Below, in pieces: positions 25,249 through 34,483 of a stretch of 64,000 nt of DNA (positions within the stretch are counted from its first letter, which is position 1; the number at the start of each line of letters is the position of its first letter). The notes beneath the pieces are model-generated. The model was not told the DNA's origin. It made no database searches and saw only the letters and a list, made by a program, of their open reading frames with translations. The stretch spans positions 6,076,001 through 6,140,000 of the forward strand of contig NZ_JAUSUZ010000001.1 in NCBI RefSeq assembly GCF_030813715.1, in the 5' to 3' direction. The position numbers and the translations under genes were made by a program. Origin of the DNA: Catenuloplanes indicus. Lineage in GTDB: Bacteria > Actinomycetota > Actinomycetes > Mycobacteriales > Micromonosporaceae.

Positions 25249-26639
25249 GGCTTCGTGGCCTCGGTGGGCTCGGCCGCCGGGCGGGACCAGACGGCGTTGG
25301 AGAGCGGCAGCACGATCGTGGCGTCCTCGGGCATCGGGCGCGGCTTGCCGGCGGGCTTGGTGGCCTCGTGCGCGGGCTTGCCGCCGTTCGTTCCCGCGGT
25401 GGCGCCGCCGTTCGTTCCCGCGGTGGCGCCACCGTTGGTTCCCGCGGCGTTACCGCCGTTGGCCGCCGGGGTAGTCCCGCCGTTGGTTCCCGCGGCATCT
25501 CCGCCGGCGCTTCCGGCCGGCTTCTTCGCCAAGCTGATCTGCACCGCGGGCATGGCCGGGAGGGCCGGCTTGCGCATCGGAGGGCTGTAGGACGGCGCCG
25601 TGTTCCCGGCCGGGGACCGCTGGTCCTGCGAGGCCGAGGCGCCCGGCGATGCCTGTGTGCCGGCGGACGGCGACGCCGGCGTGGTGCTGTCGGGCGCCGT
25701 GGGGCCGCCGGCGGGTGCGGTGCCGCCGGGCGGTGTCGTGCCGACGGGCGGTGCGGTGCCGGCGGACGGCATGGGCGTTTCCCCGGCCGGGCGGCGCTGG
25801 CCGTACACCGCGCCGCCTGCCTTCTTCGCCGGCGCCGCCGGCGTCACCTTGACGATCGGGGTCGCCGGGCCGGCCACCACGACCGGCGCGATCCGCTGCG
25901 TGCTGGAGATGTCGGCGGCCGGCACCACCGGCGCGATCGGCATGACCGGCGCGATCGTGGTCACCGGCCCGGCCGGGCGCGGCGGGATGATCACCGGTAC
26001 CGGCGCCGGGATCGCGGCCGCGCCCTCGACCTGCCGGCGGGCCCGGCGGCGAAGGATCGCGTCCACCGAGACCGCCACGCCGATGGTCAGGATCAGCCCG
26101 ACGCCGAACACGACGACCAGCGCGCGCTTGAGCTTCGTGGTGACCTTCTCGACGCTGTCCGAGTTCTCCAGCGGCAGCGTGGTGATCTTCTCACCGTCCT
26201 GCAGCTTGTAGCCCTCCTGCTTGGTGGAGACCTCTTCCTGCACCACCCGGATCAGCGCGGACAGCGCGTCCCGGGCCTGCTGCTCGGTCGGCGAGACCAC
26301 CTCGATCGAGATGATCGGCGCGTTCGTGTCCAGCGTGGTGACGGTCCACTCGCCGTCGAACCCCTGCGCCGCCAGCGAGTCCGCGAGCGCCTTGCTCTGC
26401 AGCCGGATCAGCGTCGCCTCGGCCAGCGCGGACGGCTCCCAGGGGTTGACCTCCTGGGTCGTACCGATCGCGGCCTGGGTGGAGACGGTCGGTGGGATCA
26501 GCGTCACGTTGCCGATCGCCTTGTAGTCCGGCTTCACCACGAGCGCCATCCAGACCATGGCGATCACTGTCAGCAGCAACAGCGGCGCGGTCAGGTACCA
26601 GCGTCGCCACAGCAGCTTGGCGACATCCGCGAAATCCAT
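25245..26639 (-). CDS. Wzz-like chain-length protein with long repetitive cytoplasmic tail
   Basis: A 464-aa protein. Helix 1 (about 14-37, LTAPLLLLTVIAMVWMALVV), an extracytoplasmic domain of about 135 residues, and helix 2 (about 172-194) form a Wzz/capsular-regulator core. After helix 2 comes a basic stretch (RRRARRQ), then about 260 residues rich in Pro, Ala, Thr and Gly. No Walker motifs are present, so it is not a BY-kinase. The tail includes five 24-bp repeats (25381-25500). ATG at 26639 follows GAGAGGA and is the first gene of the minus-strand operon running to 19305. Confidence 0.83.
   Translation of the reverse strand: MDFADVAKLLWRRWYLTAPLLLLTVIAMVWMALVVKPDYKAIGNVTLIPPTVSTQAAIGTTQEVNPWEPSALAEATLIRLQSKALADSLAAQGFDGEWTVTTLDTNAPIISIEVVSPTEQQARDALSALIRVVQEEVSTKQEGYKLQDGEKITTLPLENSDSVEKVTTKLKRALVVVFGVGLILTIGVAVSVDAILRRRARRQVEGAAAIPAPVPVIIPPRPAGPVTTIAPVMPIAPVVPAADISSTQRIAPVVVAGPATPIVKVTPAAPAKKAGGAVYGQRRPAGETPMPSAGTAPPVGTTPPGGTAPAGGPTAPDSTTPASPSAGTQASPGASASQDQRSPAGNTAPSYSPPMRKPALPAMPAVQISLAKKPAGSAGGDAAGTNGGTTPAANGGNAAGTNGGATAGTNGGATAGTNGGKPAHEATKPAGKPRPMPEDATIVLPLSNAVWSRPAAEPTEATKP
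25381..25500 (-). repeat. Five 24-bp in-frame tandem repeats
   Basis: The unit CCGCCGTTCGTTCCCGCGGT plus four bases occurs twice identically (25381-25428) and three more times with changes up to 25500. On the minus strand it encodes an octapeptide of the type AGTNGGAT. The two identical copies suggest recent expansion. Confidence 0.75.
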
Positions 26640-26987
26640 GGGGTCCTCTCGAGAATCGATCGGCCGGGGACCGCGTAAATATTTAAATTCCCGGACTCCC
26701 GATATGCGCACGGGCCGTGGTGCCTTGATGCCAGAACGCTCGTCAAAGGAGTCTGACCGCGATTCCCGGTCTTTGGCAACCCTCGACAATTCCCGTCGAA
26801 AAGGACGTTGTGGCGGTCCGGTGACGTTTCGGTGATCTTCTCCGTTCCACCCGCTTGTCACGTGGCACACTTGCGGCGGAACACTGCAGGTCACAGGCCT
26901 GAGTGACGGATTTCTTACTTCCCGTTCCGATGCCCTGGTACCGCTAATTACCGTTGCCGGGTCCTGGTCGTGATCAAGGTGGGAGTT
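26640..26987. promoter_or_regulatory. Divergent promoter region of the polysaccharide operons
   Basis: This 348-nt gap separates the Wzz-like gene (minus) from the C-methyltransferase gene (plus). It includes one of the most AT-rich stretches of the window, TAAATATTTAAATT at 26676-26689, which would supply a -10 for the minus operon, and CTAATTACC near 26943 that could serve the plus operon. No gene or RNA structure is evident. Confidence 0.5.
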
Positions 26988-28217
26988 ATGGACGCTATCC
27001 CGTGCCGGCTGTGCGGAAACGCACTCACCGAGACGTTTGTCGATCTGGGCATGTCACCGCTCTGCGAAAGCTTTCTCCGGGCCGACCAGATCGACGCGCG
27101 GGAGTCCTTCTACCCGCTGCACGTACGCATCTGCGCCGAGTGCCTGCTGGTGCAGCTCCCGGCGTACGTGCCCGGCGAGGACATCTTCAGCGACTACGCG
27201 TACTTCTCGTCGTACTCCACCTCCTGGGTCGAGCACGCCCGCCGCTACGCCGAGGCGATGACCGAGCGGCTCGGCCTCGGGCCGGACAGCCTGGTCACCG
27301 AGGTCGCCAGCAACGACGGCTACCTGCTCCAGCACTTCGTCGCGGCCGGTATCCCGGTGCTCGGCGTCGAACCGGCCGCGAACATCGCCGCGGTCGCGCG
27401 GGAGAAGGGCATCCGTACCGAATCGGAATTCCTGGGTGCGGAGACCGGCGCCGCGCTGGCCGCGCGCTACGGCCGCGCGGACCTGGTGGCCGGGAACAAC
27501 GTCTACGCGCACATCCCGGACCTGGTCGGGTTCAGCGCCGGGCTGGCCGCGCTGGTCAAGCCGGAGGGCCTGGTCACGCTGGAGTTCCCGCACCTGCTGC
27601 GGCTGATCGAGCGGAACCAGTTCGACACGATCTACCACGAGCACTACCACTACCTGACGCTGCTGACCGCGCAGCGCGCGCTCGCCACCGCCGGCCTGGC
27701 CGTGGTCGACGTGGAGGAGCTCTCCAGTCACGGCGGCTCGCTCCGCGTACACGCGCGGCACGGTGATGCTGCCGGTGAGCCGTCGGCGAACGTGAAGTCG
27801 GTGCTGGAGGCGGAGGCCGAGGCCGGGCTGCACACGGTCGCGGGCCACAAGGGCTTCGCGGAGGCGGTCTTCGACGTCAAGCGGGAGCTGGTCGAGTTCC
27901 TGCTCACCGCGCGGGCCGAGGGCAGGACCGTGGTCGGGTACGGCGCGCCCGGCAAGGGCAACACGCTGCTCAACCACGCCGGCGTCCGATCCGACCTGCT
28001 GGCGTACACGGTCGACCGCAACCCGCACAAGCAGGGCATGTTCCTGCCGGGCACGCACATCCCGATCCACGCGCCGGAGCGCATCGCGCAGGACAAGCCG
28101 GACTACGTGCTGGTACTGCCGTGGAACCTGCGCACGGAGATCAGCAAGCAGCTGGCGTACGTGCACGAGTGGGGCGGCCGGCTGGTCTTCCCGATCCCGC
28201 ACCTCGACGTGGTCTGA
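26988..28217 (+). CDS. Nucleotide-sugar C-methyltransferase (TylC3-like)
   Basis: A 409-aa protein with the three-part structure of NDP-hexose 3-C-methyltransferases. The N-terminal zinc site is CRLCG (6-10) and CAEC, the SAM core has VTEVASNDGYLLQHF, the active-site segment is YHEHYHYLTLL, and the C-terminal domain contains VVGYGAPGKGNTLLNHAG. It would add a methyl branch at C-3 of a 4-keto-deoxysugar nucleotide. ATG at 26988 with AAGGTGGGAG upstream is chosen over GTG at 26970. It heads a three-gene plus-strand operon. Confidence 0.9.
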   Translation: MDAIPCRLCGNALTETFVDLGMSPLCESFLRADQIDARESFYPLHVRICAECLLVQLPAYVPGEDIFSDYAYFSSYSTSWVEHARRYAEAMTERLGLGPDSLVTEVASNDGYLLQHFVAAGIPVLGVEPAANIAAVAREKGIRTESEFLGAETGAALAARYGRADLVAGNNVYAHIPDLVGFSAGLAALVKPEGLVTLEFPHLLRLIERNQFDTIYHEHYHYLTLLTAQRALATAGLAVVDVEELSSHGGSLRVHARHGDAAGEPSANVKSVLEAEAEAGLHTVAGHKGFAEAVFDVKRELVEFLLTARAEGRTVVGYGAPGKGNTLLNHAGVRSDLLAYTVDRNPHKQGMFLPGTHIPIHAPERIAQDKPDYVLVLPWNLRTEISKQLAYVHEWGGRLVFPIPHLDVV

Positions 28218-28247
28218 GCTTCTCCCGTTACAGAAAGGCAGCACAGC

Positions 28248-29096
28248 GTGAAGGTCGTCCTCTTCTGCGGTGGTTTCGGCATGCGCATGCGGGAAGGCGC
28301 CGCCTCGGCCCCCAAGCCGATGCAGCTGATCGGCGACCGCCCGCTGCTCTGGCACGTGATGCGGTACTACGCCCACTTCGGGCACAAGGACTTCATCCTC
28401 TGCCTGGGCTACGGCGCGGCCGCGGTCAAGGACTACTTCCTCCGGTACGACGAGACGATCTCCAACGACTTCACGCTGACCGGCGGCGGCCGCGACATCC
28501 GGATGTTCTCCACCGACATCAGCGACTGGAACATCACGTTCATCGACACCGGCCTGCGTGCCACCATCGGCGAGCGGCTGATGAAGGTCCGCGAGCACGT
28601 CCAGGACGAGGAGATCTTCCTGGCCAACTACGCGGACACGCTGACCGCCTCGGACCTCTCCGCCAGCATCGCGTCGTTCCGGAACAGCGGTGCCGTGGTC
28701 AGCATGCTCGCGGTCCCGCCGGTCTCCACCCACCACGTGGTGGAGATGGGCGACGACGGCCTGGTCACGCGCGTCCGCGAGGTGCGCGACCTGATGCAGT
28801 ACGAGAACGGCGGATTCTTCGTGATGAAGCCGGACATCTTCGACTATCTGCACGAGGGTGAGGACATGGTCCCGCACGCGTTCGACCGGCTGATCCCCCA
28901 GGGCAAACTGCAGGCCCAACGGTACGACGGGTTCTGGCGTGCCGCGGACACGTTCAAGGACCGCGCCGAACTGGAGGAGATGTTCGCCCGCGGCGACTGT
29001 CCGTGGATGCTCTGGGACGACAACCGCAACGGCGCCGCCCGTAAGCTCATCATCCCGAGCCAGCCCACCCGGGCCTCGTCGCTCGTGGCCGGCTGA
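28248..29096 (+). CDS. Glucose-1-phosphate cytidylyltransferase-like nucleotidyltransferase
   Basis: A 282-aa GT-A-fold nucleotidyltransferase. VVLFCGGFGMRMRE is the nucleotide loop, PKPMQLIGDRPLLWHVMRYY the sugar-phosphate Lys segment, and DFILCLGYGAAAVKDYF matches the RfbF pattern. RfbF makes CDP-glucose, the entry to CDP-3,6-dideoxy- and CDP-branched sugars. Here the neighbour is a C-methyltransferase, so a CDP-linked branched sugar is plausible. Glucose as the actual sugar is inferred from the family. GTG at 28248 follows GAAAGG. Confidence 0.87.
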   Translation: MKVVLFCGGFGMRMREGAASAPKPMQLIGDRPLLWHVMRYYAHFGHKDFILCLGYGAAAVKDYFLRYDETISNDFTLTGGGRDIRMFSTDISDWNITFIDTGLRATIGERLMKVREHVQDEEIFLANYADTLTASDLSASIASFRNSGAVVSMLAVPPVSTHHVVEMGDDGLVTRVREVRDLMQYENGGFFVMKPDIFDYLHEGEDMVPHAFDRLIPQGKLQAQRYDGFWRAADTFKDRAELEEMFARGDCPWMLWDDNRNGAARKLIIPSQPTRASSLVAG

Positions 29097-29737
29097 TGCG
29101 CCCGCTCGCCCTCACCGGCATCCGCTCGCTGGTCGCGCTCGGCGCCCACCCCGACGACATCGAGATCGCCGCCGGCGGCCTGCTCCTCCAGGTCGCCGCC
29201 GCCAATCCCGGGCTGGCCGTCCGCTACGTGCTGGCCACCGGCACCCCCGCCCGCCAGGCCGAGGCCCGCGCCGCCGCCACCGCGTTCCTCCCCGGCGCGG
29301 ATCTCACGTTCGACCTCGGCACACTCCCCGACGGCCGCCTCCCCGCCCACTGGGACGCGGTCAAGGCGCAGGTCGAACGGGCCGCCTGCGAGACGGCACC
29401 CGACCTGGTCATCGCCCCGTGGTCCGGCGACGCCCACCAGGACCACCGCCTCCTCGGCGAACTGGCCCCCACCGCGTTCCGCGACGCCCTCGTCCTGAAC
29501 TACGAGATCCCCAAGTGGGACGGCGACCTGGGCCGCCCCGCTGTCCACATCCCGATGCCGGACGACATCGCGCACCGCAAGGTCGCGCTGCTCCACGAGC
29601 ACTTCCCCTCGCAGGCATCCCGCGACTGGTGGGACGACGAGGTGTTCCTGGGGTTCGCCCGCATCCGTGGCATGGAGTGCCGCAGTCGCTACGCGGAGGC
29701 ATTTCATCTGCGGAAGCTCGTTATCCAGCTGCCGTAG
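29096..29737 (+). CDS. PIG-L family N-acetylsugar deacetylase
   Basis: A 213-aa Zn-dependent deacetylase of the LmbE/PIG-L family. The metal motif is LGAHPDDIEIAAGG (AHPDD) with the distal His in GDAHQDHR. Family members remove acetyl groups from N-acetylglucosamine-type sugars (MshB, Mca, lipid or antibiotic intermediates). The start codon overlaps the stop of the cytidylyltransferase gene (TGATG). In this cluster it may free an amino group on the sugar made by the upstream enzymes. Confidence 0.87.
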   Translation: MRPLALTGIRSLVALGAHPDDIEIAAGGLLLQVAAANPGLAVRYVLATGTPARQAEARAAATAFLPGADLTFDLGTLPDGRLPAHWDAVKAQVERAACETAPDLVIAPWSGDAHQDHRLLGELAPTAFRDALVLNYEIPKWDGDLGRPAVHIPMPDDIAHRKVALLHEHFPSQASRDWWDDEVFLGFARIRGMECRSRYAEAFHLRKLVIQLP

Positions 29738-29844
29738 GCGCGTACAATCCGACCTATTTGCTGTCTCCCGTCCGGCCGCTCGAGCCGGTAGCGTTCATCT
29801 GCCGCTCGTAGGCGTGTGCCGTGCGAGCCCGGCCGCCCGAAAGG

Positions 29845-29850
29845 TAGAGT
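29845..29850 (+). promoter_or_regulatory. Possible -10 element of the first FxsA gene
   Basis: TAGAGT at 29845-29850 would give a transcript starting near 29857 with a leader of about 32 nt that includes GGGAG. No good -35 is visible, so the assignment is tentative. Confidence 0.3.
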
Positions 29851-29888
29851 TGGGGCGAATTGTGCGCATTAAATCGGGAGTGGGTTTC

Positions 29889-30065
29889 GTGAACGCCGTC
29901 GACATGGCCCAGGAGGCCGACCGGGCACTCCTCGATGTCCGTGCAGTGTCGATGGGCGACCTGGTGACACCGGCGACGCCGGACCTCGACAGTGCTCTCG
30001 ACCGGGTGCTGCGGGATCTGCCGGCGACCGAGGAGAATCTGGCCGCTTTCGGCAGTGCGCCGTAG
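29889..30065 (+). CDS. fxsA: FxSxx-COOH peptide precursor, copy 1
   Basis: A 58-aa ribosomal peptide. The body contains LDVRAVSMGDL and DLDSALDRVLRDL, and the C-terminus is LAAFGSAP, which fits the FxSxx-COOH rule exactly (Phe54, Ser56, two residues to the end). Members of this family are substrates of the radical SAM enzyme FxsB, which installs a three-residue cyclophane between the Phe ring and the beta-carbon of residue +2. GTG at 29889 is chosen because GGGAG lies 8 nt upstream and the length matches the second copy at 35998-36177. FxsT, FxsB and an HExxH protein follow on the same strand. Confidence 0.85.
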   Translation: MNAVDMAQEADRALLDVRAVSMGDLVTPATPDLDSALDRVLRDLPATEENLAAFGSAP

Positions 30066-30374
30066 GGTTCGAGCCGCCGGACAGGCGTCGTCGCCGGGTG
30101 GCCGGCTGCGGCGCCTGTCGGCGTTTCGTGGCATGTCCTCGTCCGAACGGTGGAGTCATTCCGGCTGTGTGCCGCAAATGCGCGTCGTCGCGATCCCGCA
30201 GCGATGAAGAAATGCGGCGGCATGTCCAGTCGGCGCCAGTAGATGCACCATTCGTCGCCACGTGTTTACTCCTGTTGGGGCCGTGTAGTTCTATGGAATC
30301 CTGTCTCTGACAGAACCTGACGGTTGTTGGCACCGGCAGTGACGTGTTGGCAGTCGTGACCTGGAGCGTGACGA
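30066..30374 (+). promoter_or_regulatory. Intergenic region with dyad and direct repeats before the FxsT gene
   Basis: This 309-nt gap contains no convincing gene. It holds the dyad CTGTC-TCT-GACAG at 30301-30313 and two copies of GTTGGCA 20 bp apart (30326-30332 and 30346-30352). The spacing of two helical turns suggests a regulator site just upstream of the GTG at 30375. No terminator hairpin was seen after the precursor gene, so read-through is possible. Confidence 0.45.
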
Positions 30375-33215
30375 GTGGCCCAAGGAGATTTTGGAGCGGG
30401 CGGCTCGGACGGCCCGCGTGCCGAACTCGTCGCCGAGCTGCAGCTGCTCTACCGCGCCGCCGGGCGCCCGGCGTACCGGAGGGTCAGCGCCGCGATCGGT
30501 GAGCGCGACGACATGCCGGACACGGTCAGCCACGAGACGGTCAGCGCGATTCTCCGCGGCGAGTGGCTGTCCCGGTGGATCAAGGTGGAGTGCGTGGTCC
30601 GGCAGCTCGCCACCATGGCGGTGCACCGGCCGACCCTCGAGTTCGAGGTGCGCCGGTTCCATTCGCTGTGGCTGGCGGCCGACGACGCACAGCGCCGCCG
30701 CGATTCGGCCGGCACCGGAACGGCCCTGCCCGGCCCACTGCCCGGCGTGCACCTGCCGGAGGGGCCGTCCGGCGAGGGCCTGCCGCAGCGGAACCCGAGC
30801 TTCACCGGCCGGCACGAACTGCTCGACCGGGTGACCAGGGAGCTGGCCGAGGAACCGCTGCGGCCCGTCGTGCTCTACGGACTCGGCGGCATGGGCAAGA
30901 CGCAGCTCGCGGCGGAGTTCGCGCACCGCCGCCGGACGGACTTCGACCGGATCTGGTGGATCCCGGCCGAGCAGCCCTCGTCCGCGCTGGCCGAGATGAC
31001 CCGGATCGCGGACCAGCTGGACGTGCTGCCGAGCCGGTCCGCGCAGCAGACCGTGCGCACCGTGCTCAACCGGCTGGAGTCCGGCGGCATCGGGCGCTGG
31101 CTGCTCGTCTACGACAACGCGGGCCCGGTCGAGGAGATCGAGTCGTTCATGCCGCGGTCCGGCGGCGACGTCCTCGTCACCACCCGGGACGCCGCGTCCT
31201 GGCGGGACCGTGGCCGGCTCGTGGAGGTCGACGTGTTCCAGCGGCCGGAGAGCGTGGAGCTGCTGCGGGAGCGTGGTCACCGCATCTCGTTCTCGGACGC
31301 GGAGCGGCTCGCCGACTTCCTCGGTGACATGCCGTTGGCGATGGAACAGGTGGCGGCCATGCAGTCGTACACGCGCACGCCGGTCGGGGAGTACATCGCG
31401 CAGCTGGAGAACCGCGCCGCGGTGCTGCTGGCCCAGGGCCGGCCCACCGGCTACTCGGAGACGGTGGCGAGCGCGTTCGGGCTGGCCTACGAACGGCTCC
31501 GGCGTGAGTCGTTCGGTGCCGCGCAGCTGCTGGACGTGCTCTCCTGTCTGGCCGCGGAGCCGATCCCGCTGGTTCTGCTGAGCCGGGCGGGTGGCACCGC
31601 GATCCCCGACCCGCTCGGCCGGATCCTGGACGATCCGGTGGAGCTGGAGGCGGCGGTCTGGCGGCTCGGCCGATACGGCCTCGTCCGCGTGGGCGAGGAC
31701 GCGCAACGGGTGGAGGTGCACCGGCTGGTGCAGCTCATCGTGCGGGACGTGCTGAGCTCCGAGGAACTGCGGCTGGCCCGGGCCAGCGCACACCGGCTGC
31801 TCAGCCTCGCCAACCCCGGCGAGCCCGGCGATCCCGTCACCTGGGACATGCATTCGCAGCTGCGGCGGCACGTCACGGTGTCCGGCCTGATCGAGAACAT
31901 GGATCCGGACGCCCGGCGTACCGTGATCGACCAGGCGAGGTACCTGTCGCTCTACGGTGACCCCTCCGAGTCGGTGCGGCTGGCCGGCGAGGCCCTGGCC
32001 GCCTGGACGGCGGGCGGCGCCGCGCGGGACGAGCTGACCTACCAGTGTCGCCGTCGGCAGTTGGACGCGCTCTACATGATCGGCGACTACGAGGCCGCGA
32101 CCGAGGTGGCCGACACGCTGTGGGAGGAGATCCGGGAGGACGGGGCGTTCGCCGCCGACAACGATCTTCGAATCGGCGTCATGGTGCAGGTGGCACGGCA
32201 GCGCCGGTCGGCCGGCCGCTACGTCGAGGCCCTCGAGCTGGAGCGCACACGCCTGAAGTCGATGCCCTCGGACGACCAGGCGCGTGTTCTCGGCGGCCGG
32301 AGCAACGAGGCGGTGAGCCTGCGGCTGCTCGGCGACTTCGCGGCCGCGCTGGAGATCGACCGGAGCGTGGCGGCGGAGCGGGAGCGGCTCTTCGGTGCCG
32401 TCAATTACTGGACGATGCTGTCAGAATCCAATGTGGCCCGCGATCTGTACGGACTCGGCCGGTACCGGGAGGCCCTGGAGATCATGGAGCGGGTCGTCCC
32501 GATGGTCCGGCGCGAGCTGGGCGCCCGGCACGACCACGCGCTCATCGGGGCCAGGACGCTGGCGATCGCCGCCCGGAAGACCGGTGACCTGGACCGCGCC
32601 CTGGCCGAGAGCCGCGAGCACTACCTCAACTGCCAGGGGACGTACCGGGCCGACCACGAGAACACCCTGGCCGCGGTGATGACGTACGCGAACACGCTGG
32701 CCGCCACCGGGCAGCACACGTCCGCCTGGGATCTGGCGACCATGGCGATCCACCGGTACCGGCGCAGCTTCGGCGACCGGAACCCGCTCTCGCTCGCCGC
32801 GTCGATAAACCTCGGCATCATCCAGCGGGCCCAGGGCGAGGCGCGGAAGGCGCGGCAGATCGACCGGCTGACGCTGGACGCGCTGCGCCAGACACTCGGG
32901 GCGAAGCACCCCTATGCGCTCGCTGCGTCGATGGGGCTGGCGAACGACCTCGCCATGGTGCACGAGGAGGAGTCCGCGGCGGGCCTGCTCGCGGACACGT
33001 TCGAGTTGATGTGCGAGGTGCGCGGCGAGGACCATCCGGAGACGCTGACCTGCGCTGCCAACCATGGGCTGCTGGGTGCGCGGTCGGAACGGGTGCCCGG
33101 GCTGGCGGAGACTCTCGGTAGGCTGGAGGAGCTCCTCGGGGCGGATCACCCGCACGTGTCGGCCTTGCGGCAGGGGCAGCGAGGCGAGTGCGATGTGGAG
33201 CCGCCGCCCACCTAA
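30375..33215 (+). CDS. fxsT: FxSxx-COOH system NB-ARC/tetratricopeptide repeat protein, copy 1
   Basis: A 946-aa STAND-type protein. An N-terminal helical, HTH-like segment (20-110) precedes an NB-ARC ATPase with Walker A GLGGMGKTQ at 170-178, WWIPAEQ and the Walker B segment WLLVYDNA. After a winged-helix-like region come about ten tetratricopeptide-like repeats (pattern RLxGDFAAALEIDRSVAAER, LGRYREALEIMERVV). The protein ends ECDVEPPPT. STAND proteins oligomerise on ligand binding. In this locus the role may be to scaffold or gate peptide maturation or response. GTG at 30375 follows GGAG. The FxsB gene begins 41 nt downstream. Confidence 0.86.
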   Translation: MAQGDFGAGGSDGPRAELVAELQLLYRAAGRPAYRRVSAAIGERDDMPDTVSHETVSAILRGEWLSRWIKVECVVRQLATMAVHRPTLEFEVRRFHSLWLAADDAQRRRDSAGTGTALPGPLPGVHLPEGPSGEGLPQRNPSFTGRHELLDRVTRELAEEPLRPVVLYGLGGMGKTQLAAEFAHRRRTDFDRIWWIPAEQPSSALAEMTRIADQLDVLPSRSAQQTVRTVLNRLESGGIGRWLLVYDNAGPVEEIESFMPRSGGDVLVTTRDAASWRDRGRLVEVDVFQRPESVELLRERGHRISFSDAERLADFLGDMPLAMEQVAAMQSYTRTPVGEYIAQLENRAAVLLAQGRPTGYSETVASAFGLAYERLRRESFGAAQLLDVLSCLAAEPIPLVLLSRAGGTAIPDPLGRILDDPVELEAAVWRLGRYGLVRVGEDAQRVEVHRLVQLIVRDVLSSEELRLARASAHRLLSLANPGEPGDPVTWDMHSQLRRHVTVSGLIENMDPDARRTVIDQARYLSLYGDPSESVRLAGEALAAWTAGGAARDELTYQCRRRQLDALYMIGDYEAATEVADTLWEEIREDGAFAADNDLRIGVMVQVARQRRSAGRYVEALELERTRLKSMPSDDQARVLGGRSNEAVSLRLLGDFAAALEIDRSVAAERERLFGAVNYWTMLSESNVARDLYGLGRYREALEIMERVVPMVRRELGARHDHALIGARTLAIAARKTGDLDRALAESREHYLNCQGTYRADHENTLAAVMTYANTLAATGQHTSAWDLATMAIHRYRRSFGDRNPLSLAASINLGIIQRAQGEARKARQIDRLTLDALRQTLGAKHPYALAASMGLANDLAMVHEEESAAGLLADTFELMCEVRGEDHPETLTCAANHGLLGARSERVPGLAETLGRLEELLGADHPHVSALRQGQRGECDVEPPPT

Positions 33216-33256
33216 CATTCGTCCGCGGGCGCGGGTCGAGCCGAAGGGACGAGGCG

Positions 33257-34483
33257 ATGGACGGTCCCATTCCGGTCGTGACGAGGCCGCGCTGGCCGGA
33301 CGCGGAGCTCGACGTCCCGGCGCTGCGGGCGGACGGGTGGCGGCCGACGCCGTTCCGGGACTTCGTGCTCAAGGTCCATCAGCGGTGCAACCTGGCCTGC
33401 GACTACTGCTACGTCTACACGATGGCGGACCAGAGCTGGCGGGACCGGCCGATGGCGATGGCGCCGGCGACATGGCGGGCCGCGGCGGGGCGGATCGCGG
33501 AACACGCCCGCGACCATGAGCTGTCCCGCGTACGGGTGATCCTGCACGGCGGCGAGCCGCTGCTGCTGGGCACGGCCGGGCTGGAGCCGCTGCTCGCGGA
33601 CCTGACCGCGGCGATCGCGCCGGTCACGACGCTGGAGGTGCAACTGCAGACGAACGCGCTGCTGCTCGACGTGCCGACACTGCACCTGCTTCAATCCCAC
33701 GGGGTACGGGTGGGAGTCAGCCTGGACGGGACGGCGGAGGCGAACGACCGTCATCGGCGGTACGCGGACGGGCGGGGCAGCAGCGCCGGCGTCGACCGGG
33801 CGTTGCGGCTGCTCACCGCGCCGGAGCACCGGGCGTCCTACGCCGGGCTGCTGGCCACGGTGGACATCACGCAGGACCCGGCCGAGTGCTACGCGCACCT
33901 GCGCCGCTACGCGCCACCGGTGCTCGACTTCCTGCTGCCGCACGCGAACTGGGAACATCCGCCGGAATCGCGCGCGGCCGCGCCGTACGGTGAATGGCTG
34001 ATCAAGGTTTTTGATCTTTGGTACGCCGAGCGGCCGCAGCCGATCCGGATCCGGCTGTTCGAGGACCTGATCCGGCTGATCCTGGGGCGCGGTGGGCGGT
34101 CCGAGCAGGTCGGGCTGAGCCCGGTCGCGGTCGCGGTGGTCGAGTCGGACGGCGCGATCGAGCAGGTCGACTCGCTGAAGTCGGCTTATCCGGGCGCGTG
34201 CGCGACCGGGCTGACCGTGTTCGGCGACCGGTTCGACGCGGCGTTCACCAACCCCGGCGTGGTGGCCCGGCAGATCGGGCTGCGGGCGCTGTGCGATACC
34301 TGCCGGTCCTGCCCGCTGCACACGGTCTGCGGCGCCGGGCACTACGCGCACCGCTACCGGCGTGGAGCGGGTTTCCTCAACCCCACCGTGTACTGCGCCG
34401 ACATGACCCGGCTGATCCGCCACGTGATCAGGGTGGTCTCGGACGACGTCCAGCAGAGATTGGCGGCCTCACACCGTGACTGA
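33257..34483 (+). CDS. fxsB: Radical SAM/SPASM peptide cyclophane synthase FxsB
   Basis: A 408-aa radical SAM enzyme. The [4Fe-4S]/SAM motif is CNLACDYC with Cys44, Cys48 and Cys51. LHGGEPLLL is the GGEP motif, and the C-terminal SPASM-type domain is Cys-rich (CDTCRSCPLHTVCGAG, then YCADM) for auxiliary clusters. FxsB-type enzymes belong to the three-residue cyclophane-forming group and act on the C-terminal Phe of FxsA. The ATG at 33257 follows GGGACGAGG. It overlaps the HExxH gene by 8 nt, so the two modifying enzymes are co-translated. Confidence 0.9.
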   Translation: MDGPIPVVTRPRWPDAELDVPALRADGWRPTPFRDFVLKVHQRCNLACDYCYVYTMADQSWRDRPMAMAPATWRAAAGRIAEHARDHELSRVRVILHGGEPLLLGTAGLEPLLADLTAAIAPVTTLEVQLQTNALLLDVPTLHLLQSHGVRVGVSLDGTAEANDRHRRYADGRGSSAGVDRALRLLTAPEHRASYAGLLATVDITQDPAECYAHLRRYAPPVLDFLLPHANWEHPPESRAAAPYGEWLIKVFDLWYAERPQPIRIRLFEDLIRLILGRGGRSEQVGLSPVAVAVVESDGAIEQVDSLKSAYPGACATGLTVFGDRFDAAFTNPGVVARQIGLRALCDTCRSCPLHTVCGAGHYAHRYRRGAGFLNPTVYCADMTRLIRHVIRVVSDDVQQRLAASHRD

